Below, piece after piece: positions 1-5,153 of a stretch of 7,763 bases of DNA. Within the stretch, counting starts at the first letter, position 1; every line of letters begins with the position of its first letter. The DNA is from an uncultured Leucobacter sp. (GTDB lineage Bacteria; Actinomycetota; Actinomycetes; Actinomycetales; Microbacteriaceae): positions 1 through 7,763 of the forward strand of contig CAMFIY010000127.1 of NCBI GenBank assembly GCA_945952575.1. The letters are read 5' to 3'. The translations under genes were made by a program, and so were the position numbers. A model generated the notes under the pieces. It saw nothing but the letters and a program-made list of their open reading frames with translations, was not told where the DNA came from and made no database searches.

Positions 1-1
1 G

Positions 2-160
2 GCCGGCACGACGGCGATCCTGGTCACCCACGACGAGGCCGAGGCCGAGGCGATCGCGGATCGAGTCGTCCGCATGCGCGCCGGGGCGCTGGAAACGCCG
101 GCCTCCCGTTCGTCCATCGGCCGGCCGGATTCACCCGATGGGAATGAGGGGGCGGGCTGA
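2..160 (+). CDS. ABC transporter ATP-binding protein, C-terminal end (partial)
   Basis: Only the last 52 codons are present; the gene begins left of the window. The visible peptide contains ILVTHDEAEAEAIADRVVRMRAG, which matches the end of an ABC ATPase: a beta-strand, then the switch (H-loop) histidine in THDEAEA, then the helix and final strand that follow it. This subunit would hydrolyse ATP on the cytoplasmic face of an importer or exporter. The Walker A, Q-loop, signature and Walker B motifs lie outside the window, so the substrate cannot be told. THD-x-AEA is common in importers of the thiamine, molybdate or spermidine type, but that is weak evidence. The last roughly 25 residues are Gly/Ser/Pro-rich and look like an unstructured tail. 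The stop codon overlaps the start of the next gene by one base (TGATG), indicating translational coupling. Confidence 0.85.
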   Translation, partial: AGTTAILVTHDEAEAEAIADRVVRMRAGALETPASRSSIGRPDSPDGNEGAG

Positions 161-663
161 TGAGTGCGGTGCTGCTGATCGACGGCCGCTCCGGGTCGGG
201 CAAGACGGTGCTCGCGGAGCGCATCGTGGCGGGGGCGGAGGATCCTGTGTTCGCCGGGGCCCAGATCCTGCACCTCGACGATCTGTACCCCGGCTGGGAC
301 GGGCTCGCCGCGGGGTCCCGTGCCGTTGCGACCGCGTTGTCGGAGGGGGGATATCGGCGGTACATCTGGGAGATGGTGCGATTCGCCGAATGGGTTCCGC
401 TGGATCCGTCGCTGCCGCTGGTCGTGGAGGGGTGCGGCTCGGTCACCCGAGAGAATCTCGCCGCGGCCAAGCACTGGGCGGAACGCGGGACGGTGCGCAG
501 CGTCTGGCTCGAGTGTGCGGAGGAGGTGCGGCGCAGACGGGCGCTCGATCGCGACGGCGAGATGTTCGCGCCGCACTGGGATCGTTGGGCGGAGCAGGAG
601 CTCGCGCACTACGCCGTCGAGCATCCGCTCGAGCTGGTGGACGAGATCGTGGCCATGGAGTAG
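160..663 (+). CDS. P-loop NTP-binding protein, uridine-kinase/AAA-like, function unknown
   Basis: The 167-residue soluble protein opens with a beta-strand and a perfect Walker A motif, GRSGSGKT at residues 9-16. Next comes LDDLYPGWDGL at about 39-49, the acidic segment after the second strand that is typical of nucleoside-kinase-like P-loop proteins, and then a hydrophobic strand ending VVEGCGS at about 88-94, a Walker-B-like position. An arginine-rich stretch (RRRR, about 124-127) followed by DRDGEMFAPHWDRWAEQE could form a lid or phosphate-binding segment. These features suggest a small-molecule kinase or nucleotide-binding enzyme; the substrate is not evident. The ATG overlaps the stop codon of the ABC ATPase, and GAGGGGG at 146-152 gives a Shine-Dalgarno with a 7-base spacer, supporting this start over an out-of-frame ATG at 138. 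It is probably co-transcribed with the transporter, but a functional link is only inferred. Confidence 0.88.
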   Translation: MSAVLLIDGRSGSGKTVLAERIVAGAEDPVFAGAQILHLDDLYPGWDGLAAGSRAVATALSEGGYRRYIWEMVRFAEWVPLDPSLPLVVEGCGSVTRENLAAAKHWAERGTVRSVWLECAEEVRRRRALDRDGEMFAPHWDRWAEQELAHYAVEHPLELVDEIVAME

Positions 664-684
664 GCGGGGTCCCGTCAGCCCGCC
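663..684. terminator. Weak hairpin between convergent genes
   Basis: Six-bp arms GGCGGG (663-668) and CCCGCC (679-684) enclose a 10-base loop in the 39-bp gap between the P-loop gene and the convergent aminopeptidase gene. A pyrimidine-rich run follows on the plus strand, but there is no real U-tract in either direction. It is placed where a bidirectional terminator would be expected; in DNA this GC-rich such a stem can also arise by chance. Confidence 0.35.
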
Positions 685-702
685 CGTCCCTCCGTCTCAC
701 GC

Positions 703-1488
703 TCACGCGACGGCGGAAGCCGGGAGGGTGAGGATCTCCGCGGCACCATCGGTGATCGCGATCGTGTGTTCGGTGTGCGCGGTGCGGCATCCGGTGGCGC
801 TGCGCAACGTCCATCCGTCGTCAGGGTCGGTGACGAGGCGGTCGGTGTCGGCCATGACCCAGGGCTCGAGCGCGAGGAGCAGCCCGGAGCGGAGCGTATA
901 GCCGCGACCCGGCCGCCCCGCGTTCGCGACATGGGGGTCCTGGTGCATGGTCGAGCCGATCCCGTGGCCGCCGAACTCCAGATTGACGAGATACCCGGCG
1001 TCGGCGAGCACCTCTCCGATCGCGTGTGACAGGTCTCCGAGTCGTCTCCCCGGTCTTGCGAGTTCGATCGCTGCGGCCAGCGCCCGCTCGGTCGCGTCGA
1101 TCATCGCGATGTCCTCGGGCGCGGGATCAGCGCCGACGACGAAGCTGACGGCGGCGTCGGCGGCGACGCCGTTCTTGATCACTGCGAGATCCAGGGTGAC
1201 GAGATCCCCGTCGGCGAGAGCGTAGTCGTGCGGCATGCCGTGGAGCACGGCATCGTTGACCGCTGTGCAGAGATAGTGGCCGAACCTGCCCCGGCCGAAC
1301 GGGGGAGCGTAGTCCACGTAGCAGGAGACCGCCCCGGCCTCCTCGATCATCTCCTTCGTCCACTGATCGAGGTCGAGCAGATTCGTGCCGATCCGGCAGC
1401 GGGTTCTGAGCGCGTGCAGGATGTCCCCGACCAGGCGACCCGTCATCCTCGCGCGGTCCAGCTCGGCCGGGTTCAGGATCTCGATCAT
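703..1488 (-). CDS. map: Type I methionine aminopeptidase
   Basis: This cytosolic metalloenzyme removes the initiator methionine from nascent proteins. All five metal ligands of the pita-bread fold are visible. Numbering from the alternative upstream TTG (subtract 8 for the ATG start used here), they are Asp108 (TLDLAVIKNG), Asp119, His183 (GGHGIG), Glu216 (LALEPW) and Glu248 (HTEHTI). The substrate-binding His91 (NDAVLHGMP) and catalytic-loop His190 (MHQDPHV) are also present, so the enzyme should be active. With 261 residues it is a bare catalytic domain without an N-terminal zinc-finger or linker extension. I chose ATG at 1488 because GGAAGG lies 8 bases upstream; an in-frame TTG at 1512 would add eight residues but has no Shine-Dalgarno. 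It is divergent from an XRE regulator with a shared operator-like palindrome, unusual for a housekeeping map gene, so this may be a second, regulated copy. That is an inference, because the rest of the genome is not visible. Confidence 0.93.
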   Translation of the reverse strand: MIEILNPAELDRARMTGRLVGDILHALRTRCRIGTNLLDLDQWTKEMIEEAGAVSCYVDYAPPFGRGRFGHYLCTAVNDAVLHGMPHDYALADGDLVTLDLAVIKNGVAADAAVSFVVGADPAPEDIAMIDATERALAAAIELARPGRRLGDLSHAIGEVLADAGYLVNLEFGGHGIGSTMHQDPHVANAGRPGRGYTLRSGLLLALEPWVMADTDRLVTDPDDGWTLRSATGCRTAHTEHTIAITDGAAEILTLPASAVA

Positions 1489-1496
1489 CGCGGTGG

Positions 1497-1502
1497 CCTT
1501 CC
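1497..1502 (-). promoter_or_regulatory. Ribosome binding site deciding the aminopeptidase start
   Basis: GGAAGG on the minus strand ends 8 bases before the ATG at 1488. The competing TTG at 1512 is preceded by an AT-rich stretch with no purine-rich anti-SD match, so this site favours the ATG. Confidence 0.6.
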
Positions 1503-1517
1503 GGTTCTCCAATAACT

Positions 1518-1541
1518 ATCCCGGTACTACTATACCGGGAT
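1518..1541. promoter_or_regulatory. Inverted-repeat operator candidate in the map/XRE divergent promoter
   Basis: Perfect 9-bp arms ATCCCGGTA (1518-1526) and TACCGGGAT (1533-1541) flank a 6-bp centre CTACTA. The symmetry and the centre-to-centre distance of the half-sites (15 bp) suit a dimeric helix-turn-helix repressor. The palindrome covers a possible -10 of the aminopeptidase gene (TATAGT, minus strand 1534-1529) and abuts the -10 of the XRE gene (TAGAAT, 1542-1547). Binding by the adjacent XRE protein would therefore block both promoters. The repeat is seen directly; that the XRE protein is its ligand is inferred from adjacency. Confidence 0.7.
1529..1534 (-). promoter_or_regulatory. Possible -10 element of the aminopeptidase gene
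   Basis: TATAGT on the minus strand fits the actinobacterial TANNNT pattern and lies inside the palindrome. Transcription would begin near 1522, giving a leader of about 34 bases that includes the GGAAGG ribosome binding site. I see no convincing -35 hexamer. Confidence 0.45.
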
Positions 1542-1547
1542 TAGAAT
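1542..1547 (+). promoter_or_regulatory. -10 element of the XRE gene, leaderless
   Basis: TAGAAT is followed by exactly six bases and then the ATG at 1554. Transcription would start at the A of the start codon. No Shine-Dalgarno precedes the ATG, which agrees with a leaderless message. No clear -35 is visible; its expected place is occupied by the palindrome. Confidence 0.6.
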
Positions 1548-1553
1548 TGGCAC

Positions 1554-1853
1554 ATGGTTCGACTTCCACTCACCCCCGAAGAGATCGCGCGCGGCGAACG
1601 CCTGGGGGCGCTGCTGCGCCGAGCACGCGGCTCCCGCCCGATGCTCGATGTGGCTCTGAGCGCCGGTATCTCGCAGGAGACGCTGCGGAAGATCGAGTCC
1701 GGACGTGTCGCAACCCCGGCGTTCCCGACCGTCGCGGCGATCGCCGGGGTACTCGGGATCTCACTCGACGAACTCTGGTCCGATACGACAGACGTGTGCG
1801 ACGGACCCGCCGCGCGGAATGCAGCGGGCTCCCGCCTGCTGACCACCTCGTAG
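1554..1853 (+). CDS. XRE-family helix-turn-helix transcriptional regulator
   Basis: The protein has 99 residues and is essentially one DNA-binding domain. Residues about 14-75 form the five-helix Cro/C1-type fold. The helix-turn-helix is at about 31-50 (LDVALSAGISQETLRKIESG), followed by the typical RVATPAFPTVAAIAGVLGISLDELW segment, where the helix after the recognition helix packs and the LxISLDELW signature closes the domain. The last 24 residues are low in predicted structure and hold no sensor domain, so any ligand response would need another partner. The gene is divergent from the aminopeptidase gene with the 24-bp palindrome between them, the arrangement expected of a local autorepressor. 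A leaderless start at 1554 is supported by TAGAAT six bases upstream. Confidence 0.9.
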   Translation: MVRLPLTPEEIARGERLGALLRRARGSRPMLDVALSAGISQETLRKIESGRVATPAFPTVAAIAGVLGISLDELWSDTTDVCDGPAARNAAGSRLLTTS

Positions 1854-1940
1854 CGCGAGCGTCGTCTCCGTCACATCGGCGTGTCGAGACCGCGTAAGCG
1901 CCCTCGTCGATCGAGGATCGGCTCGGCGGTCGAGCGCAGG
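1854..1940 (+). other. Intergenic stretch upstream of purN
   Basis: This non-coding gap separates the XRE gene from the purN promoter. It contains only a small 5-bp hairpin (CCTCG at 1902-1906 and CGAGG at 1912-1916) with no T-run. I see no obvious riboswitch fold or terminator in it. Confidence 0.4.
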
Positions 1941-1946
1941 TAGACT
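1941..1946 (+). promoter_or_regulatory. -10 element of purN-purH, leaderless
   Basis: TAGACT is followed by six bases (GAGGCA) and then the GTG start at 1953. This is the classic spacing for actinobacterial leaderless transcription from the G of GTG. The GAGG in the spacer is only two bases from the start codon, too close to act as a normal Shine-Dalgarno. No good -35 is seen. Confidence 0.6.
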
Positions 1947-1952
1947 GAGGCA

Positions 1953-2567
1953 GTGCTGAAAGTCGCCGTGCTGATCTCCGGGAGTGGCAGCAACCTCAAG
2001 GCCCTGCTCGACGAGTTCAACGACCCGGCGGTGGCCGACACCGACGCACTCGTCCGGATCGTCGCCGTCGGATCCGACACCGACGCCCCCGGGCTCGTGC
2101 ACGCCGAGGCCGCGGGGGTCCCCGCCTTCGTGGTGCGCCCCGGCGACTACGACGACCGCGAGGAGTGGGGGCAGGTGCTCGCCGCCGCGCTCCAGGAGCA
2201 CGGCATGAACACGGGCCCAGAGCCGACGCTCGTCGTCAGCGCCGGCCTCATGCGGATCCTGCCGCCCGGATTCGTGCGCGAGTTCTCGCCGCGCCTCATC
2301 AACACGCATCCGGCGCTGCTCCCGCTCTTCCCGGGTGCCCACGCTGTGCGGGATGCGCTCGCCGCCGGAGCCGTCGAGACCGGCGTGACCGTGCATGTGA
2401 TCGACGAGGGGGTCGACACCGGTCCGGTGCTGCGCCAGGCCCGCGTCGAGATCCTCCCCGGCGAGAGCGAGGACGAGCTGCACGAGCGGATCAAGCAGAT
2501 CGAGCGACCGCTGCTCGTCGACACCGTCCGCGCGATCGCGGCCGGTGAGCTGACCCTTCCCGAATAA
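1953..2567 (+). CDS. purN: Phosphoribosylglycinamide formyltransferase (GAR transformylase)
   Basis: This cytosolic enzyme transfers a formyl group from 10-formyltetrahydrofolate to GAR, making FGAR in step three of purine synthesis. At 204 residues it has the normal PurN length. The N-terminal phosphate-binding loop is SGSGSNLKAL at residues 9-18. VVSAGLMRIL (about 94-103) is the folate-site segment. The catalytic triad is complete: Asn117 and His119 in INTHPALLP, and Asp155 in DEGVDTGPVL, with the same 38-residue Asn-to-Asp spacing as the E. coli enzyme. The start is GTG at 1953, placed six bases after a TAGACT -10 element. The stop lies 29 bp before purH, so the two genes form an operon for purine synthesis. 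Confidence 0.97.
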   Translation: MLKVAVLISGSGSNLKALLDEFNDPAVADTDALVRIVAVGSDTDAPGLVHAEAAGVPAFVVRPGDYDDREEWGQVLAAALQEHGMNTGPEPTLVVSAGLMRILPPGFVREFSPRLINTHPALLPLFPGAHAVRDALAAGAVETGVTVHVIDEGVDTGPVLRQARVEILPGESEDELHERIKQIERPLLVDTVRAIAAGELTLPE

Positions 2568-2596
2568 TCCGACTTCCGAACGAGGAGACCGACCAG

Positions 2597-4273
2597 ATGG
2601 CAGTCCAGAGCCACGACCCCAGCCTCTACGAGCATCGCGACGTGATCCCCGTGAAGCGGGCGCTCATCTCGGTGAGCGACAAGACGGGGCTGCTCGACCT
2701 GGCCCAGGCACTCGCCGCCGCCGGCGTCGAGATCGTATCCACGGGATCCACCGCGGCCACCATCCGCGAGGCCGGTCATGAGGTGACCGATGTCGCCGAC
2801 GTCACCGGCTTCGCCGAGGCGCTCGACGGTCGGGTGAAGACCTTGCACCCGGCGATCCATTCGGGGCTGCTCGCGGATCTGCGGCTCCAGGATCACCGTC
2901 GTCAGCTGGACGAGCTCGGCTTCGCGCCCTTCGAGCTGGTCGTCGTGAACCTGTACCCCTTCGAGCAGACCGTCGCAGCGGGCAAGCCTCCCGCCGACGT
3001 GATCGAGAACGTCGACATCGGCGGCCCCGCCATGGTGCGCGCCACCGCGAAGAATCACGCGAACGCGGCGATCGTGGTCTCGCCGGCCCGCTATGCCGAG
3101 GTCATCGAGGCCGTGCAGGCGGGCGGCACGACCCTGGCGCTGCGCCGGTCTTTCGCCACCGATGCGTTCGTGCACACGGCGCAGTACGACGCCGCCGTGG
3201 CGAACTGGTTCCTCGAGCAGCAGGATCTCGGCTGGAACCATGCGCCCGCCGAAGACGCGGAGGACGCGGACGAGTCGATCGACGCCATCTTCGCGGTTCC
3301 GGCCGACGGATCCGTCGCCGCGACGACGATCGGTTTCGAGATCTTCGGGCTGCGCGAATCCGTCCTGCGCTACGGCGAGAACAGTCATCAGCGTGCGGCG
3401 CTCTTCACCGAGACCGAAGGCGCGGGCATCGCCCAGGCGACCCAGCTGCACGGCAAGGAGATGTCGTACAACAACTACGTCGACGCCGATGCCGCCCTGC
3501 GCGCCGCGTTCGACCACGAACGCCCGGCCGTCGCCATCATCAAGCACGCGAACCCCTGCGGCATCGCGGTGGCGCCGGAGAGCGCGGCCGATCCGATCGC
3601 CGAGGCGCACGCACTCGCTCACGCCTGCGACCCGGTCTCTGCGTTCGGCGGCGTGATCGCCGCGAACCGCGTGGTCACGAAGGGCATGGCCGAGACGGTC
3701 GCGGAGATCTTCACCGAGGTCATCGTGGCGCCGGGCTTCGAGCCCGAAGCGCTCGCGATCCTGACCCGGAAGAAGAACGTGCGCCTCCTCGTGCTGCCCG
3801 CCGACTTCGCGGCGAACCCGATCGAGCTGCGCCAGATCTCGGGCGGCTTCCTGCTGCAGGATGCGGATCGATCGTTCGCCCCGGCCGACGAGTGGACGCT
3901 CGCCGCGGGCGATGCTGCGGACGCGGAGACCCTCGCCGAGCTCGAGTTCGCGTGGCGCGCGTGCCGCGCGGTCAAGTCGAACGGGATCCTGCTCACCGCC
4001 GGCGGCGCCTCGGTCGGCGTCGGCATGGGGCAGGTGAACCGCGTCGATTCGTGTCGTCTCGCCGTGACACGGGCGGGGGAGCGCGCCACGGGTGCCGTGG
4101 CGGCATCCGACGCCTTCTTCCCCTTCGCCGACGGACTCCAGGTGCTGCTCGACGCCGGCGTGCGCGCGGTCGTACAGCCGGGAGGCTCGGTCCGCGACGA
4201 GGAGGTCATCGCCGCCGCGCAGGCCGCCGGGGTGACGATGTACTTCACCGGGGAGCGGCACTTCTTCCACTGA
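2597..4273 (+). CDS. purH: Bifunctional AICAR transformylase / IMP cyclohydrolase
   Basis: PurH carries out the last two steps of IMP synthesis: formylation of AICAR with 10-formyltetrahydrofolate, then ring closure. The N-terminal cyclohydrolase domain (about 20-210) shows RALISVSDKTGL, STGST at 48-52, DGRVKTLHPAIHSGLL at 77-92 and ENVDIGGPAMVRATAKNH at 137-154. The transformylase domain (about 245-558) has LRYGENSHQ at 257-265, the catalytic Lys316-His317 in IIKHANPCG, SAFGGVIAANR at 348-358, VKSNGILLT, GMGQVNRVDSCRLA and the terminal SDAFFPFADG...GERHFFH. At 558 residues it is slightly longer than the roughly 530 of the E. coli enzyme. The extra length lies in an N-terminal extension of about 17 residues and an acidic interdomain linker (about 214-240). 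GAGGAGA eight bases before the ATG supports this start. It is the second gene of the purN-purH operon. Confidence 0.98.
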   Translation: MAVQSHDPSLYEHRDVIPVKRALISVSDKTGLLDLAQALAAAGVEIVSTGSTAATIREAGHEVTDVADVTGFAEALDGRVKTLHPAIHSGLLADLRLQDHRRQLDELGFAPFELVVVNLYPFEQTVAAGKPPADVIENVDIGGPAMVRATAKNHANAAIVVSPARYAEVIEAVQAGGTTLALRRSFATDAFVHTAQYDAAVANWFLEQQDLGWNHAPAEDAEDADESIDAIFAVPADGSVAATTIGFEIFGLRESVLRYGENSHQRAALFTETEGAGIAQATQLHGKEMSYNNYVDADAALRAAFDHERPAVAIIKHANPCGIAVAPESAADPIAEAHALAHACDPVSAFGGVIAANRVVTKGMAETVAEIFTEVIVAPGFEPEALAILTRKKNVRLLVLPADFAANPIELRQISGGFLLQDADRSFAPADEWTLAAGDAADAETLAELEFAWRACRAVKSNGILLTAGGASVGVGMGQVNRVDSCRLAVTRAGERATGAVAASDAFFPFADGLQVLLDAGVRAVVQPGGSVRDEEVIAAAQAAGVTMYFTGERHFFH

Positions 4274-4282
4274 TCCCGAGTA

Positions 4283-4305
4283 CCGGGGCGGCCTCGCCGC
4301 TCCGG
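4283..4305 (+). terminator. GC-rich hairpin after purH
   Basis: A 10-bp stem, CCGGGGCGGC (4283-4292) with GCCGCTCCGG (4296-4305), contains one G-T pair and closes on a 3-base loop (CTC). It begins 10 bases after the purH stop. The downstream sequence is only mildly pyrimidine-rich (CTTCTTCC), so this resembles the U-poor terminators of high-GC actinobacteria more than a textbook intrinsic terminator. Confidence 0.6.
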
Positions 4306-4358
4306 CATGCACTTCTTCCGCAGAGTCGTGCCTACTCGGCGCACCGCAAGGCGAGCGG

Positions 4359-4364
4359 TAGCAT
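4359..4364 (+). promoter_or_regulatory. -10 element of the small membrane-protein gene, leaderless
   Basis: TAGCAT is followed by six bases (GAGGGT) and the ATG at 4371. This is the same spacing as at the XRE and purN genes. It makes the membrane protein a separate transcription unit downstream of the purH hairpin. Confidence 0.6.
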
Positions 4365-4370
4365 GAGGGT

Positions 4371-4733
4371 ATGCAAATCCTCAGAGACGTCCTGCTGATC
4401 CTCCACATCATCGGCTTCGCCGGGATCATCGGCGGCGTGATGAGCCAGATGCCGAAGGTCAAGGAGGGCGCGGCGAAGATCAACGGCGCGATCCTGCACA
4501 GTTCCTGGCTGATGCTGGTCACCGGCCTGGGTCTCGTCGGCACGCTCTACGCGCGTGACTTCCAGCCGAACAACATGAAGATCGGGATCAAGACGCTGAT
4601 CCTGGTCGCGATCCTGGTGCTCGCGATCGTCGGCAAGGTGCGCGGCAAGAAGGGTCAGCCGGTCAGCGCCGGGATCATCGGCTCGATCGGCGGTCTGGCC
4701 GTCGTGAACGTGATCCTCGCCGTCGCCTGGTAG
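4371..4733 (+). CDS. Four-helix integral membrane protein, function unknown
   Basis: The 120-residue protein is mostly hydrophobic, with four likely transmembrane helices at about 6-26, 41-60, 71-89 and 99-119. The loops are short. The first loop (MPKVKEGAAK) and the third (KVRGKKGQPV) are rich in lysine and arginine, while the second carries ARDFQPNN. By the positive-inside rule, the basic loops face the cytoplasm, placing both termini outside. His12 and His43 sit within or at the edges of helices 1 and 2 and could in principle bind metal or haem, but no known motif is seen. I cannot assign a family. The ATG at 4371 is supported by TAGCAT six bases upstream, so the gene is probably leaderless and transcribed apart from purH. 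Confidence 0.85.
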   Translation: MQILRDVLLILHIIGFAGIIGGVMSQMPKVKEGAAKINGAILHSSWLMLVTGLGLVGTLYARDFQPNNMKIGIKTLILVAILVLAIVGKVRGKKGQPVSAGIIGSIGGLAVVNVILAVAW

Positions 4734-4739
4734 GGATCG

Positions 4740-4754
4740 CCCGCCGAGAGCGGG
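4740..4754. terminator. Short hairpin between convergent genes
   Basis: CCCGC (4740-4744) and GCGGG (4750-4754) form a 5-bp stem with a 5-base loop in the 27-bp gap between the membrane-protein gene and the convergent META lipoprotein gene. No T-run follows on either strand. Support is mainly positional. Confidence 0.3.
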
Positions 4755-4760
4755 GCTCGT

Positions 4761-5144
4761 TCAGCCGTCGAATCGCCCGAGGGAGCCGATCTCGTCTTCC
4801 CGCTCGTCGCGGAAGACGATGGTGTCGTTCGCGATGACCGCGCTCGCAGCGCGCGAGAGCCAGGTATCGATGTCCGGGCAGCCGATCAGCGTCATGGCCA
4901 TGTCGTCGAGCTCCACGACGGATCCGTCCATCCGCCACTTCCCTCCGAGGTGATTGCAGCCGTCGCTCCCCGTGAAGCTGCCGTTCCGCTCGAACGTGAT
5001 CGACGGTTCCGCCTGTGCGCCGGGAGAGCCCCAGCTGGTCCCCGCTGCCTCGGCGGCCCCGCCCGGAGAGCACCCGGCAAGGCCGAGTGCGAGTGCGAGT
5101 GCGGCGCCGGCCGTGACGCTGAGCAGGCGAAGAGAGGATCCCAT
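4761..5144 (-). CDS. META-domain (HslJ-like) lipoprotein
   Basis: The 127-residue precursor begins with a lipoprotein signal: basic Arg6, a hydrophobic core at about 7-22 and the lipobox Leu22-Ala23-Gly24-Cys25. The mature protein should be lipid-anchored at Cys25 on the outer face of the membrane. The remainder fits one META domain: SITFERNGSFTGSDGCNHLGGKWRMDGSVVEL at about 48-79 (F-x-x-x-G...G-C-N signature), then MAMTLIGCPDIDTWL at about 82-96 and a final strand pair. Cys63 and Cys89 match the conserved cysteines of this family. META/HslJ proteins are linked to heat or novobiocin tolerance in E. coli, but a role here is not shown. The ATG is fixed because an in-frame stop lies three codons upstream; GGAGG abuts it with no spacer. 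It lies 9 bp after the NHL gene and is probably co-transcribed. Confidence 0.88.
   Translation of the reverse strand: MGSSLRLLSVTAGAALALALGLAGCSPGGAAEAAGTSWGSPGAQAEPSITFERNGSFTGSDGCNHLGGKWRMDGSVVELDDMAMTLIGCPDIDTWLSRAASAVIANDTIVFRDEREDEIGSLGRFDG
5085..5102. repeat. Three-copy hexanucleotide repeat in a signal peptide
   Basis: GAGTGC occurs three times in tandem on the plus strand. On the coding (minus) strand it encodes Ala-Leu three times, residues 15-20 of the META lipoprotein, the core of its signal peptide. Gain or loss of a unit would keep the frame and change the length of the hydrophobic core. Confidence 0.75.
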
Positions 5145-5149
5145 CCTCC
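5145..5149 (-). promoter_or_regulatory. Zero-spacer Shine-Dalgarno of the META lipoprotein
   Basis: GGAGG directly abuts the ATG at 5144 with no spacer. The upstream reading frame is closed by the TAG of the NHL gene (5156-5154), so no earlier in-frame start exists. Translation may depend on ribosomes that have just ended the NHL gene 9 bp upstream. Confidence 0.5.
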
Positions 5150-5153
5150 GAGC

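Noticed and set aside
1489..1512. TTG start at 1512 for the aminopeptidase
   Set aside because: No Shine-Dalgarno precedes it, and the ATG at 1488 has GGAAGG at a good distance. It remains possible but less likely.
703..1853. Toxin-antitoxin system built from the XRE and aminopeptidase genes
   Set aside because: The genes are divergent and not in one operon, and the partner is a full-length housekeeping-type enzyme with all catalytic residues. Repressor plus target gene explains the layout better.
1902..1916. Small hairpin upstream of purN as a terminator or riboswitch
   Set aside because: The stem has only 5 bp and no T-run, and the gap lacks the conserved core expected of a purine or other riboswitch. 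It also lies upstream of the predicted start of transcription.
2147..4543. Long minus-strand open frame of 798 codons opposite purN and purH
   Set aside because: It is antisense to two enzymes with complete catalytic motifs. Its translation is Arg/Gly/His-rich low-complexity sequence with no domain, as expected from an open antisense frame in GC-rich DNA.
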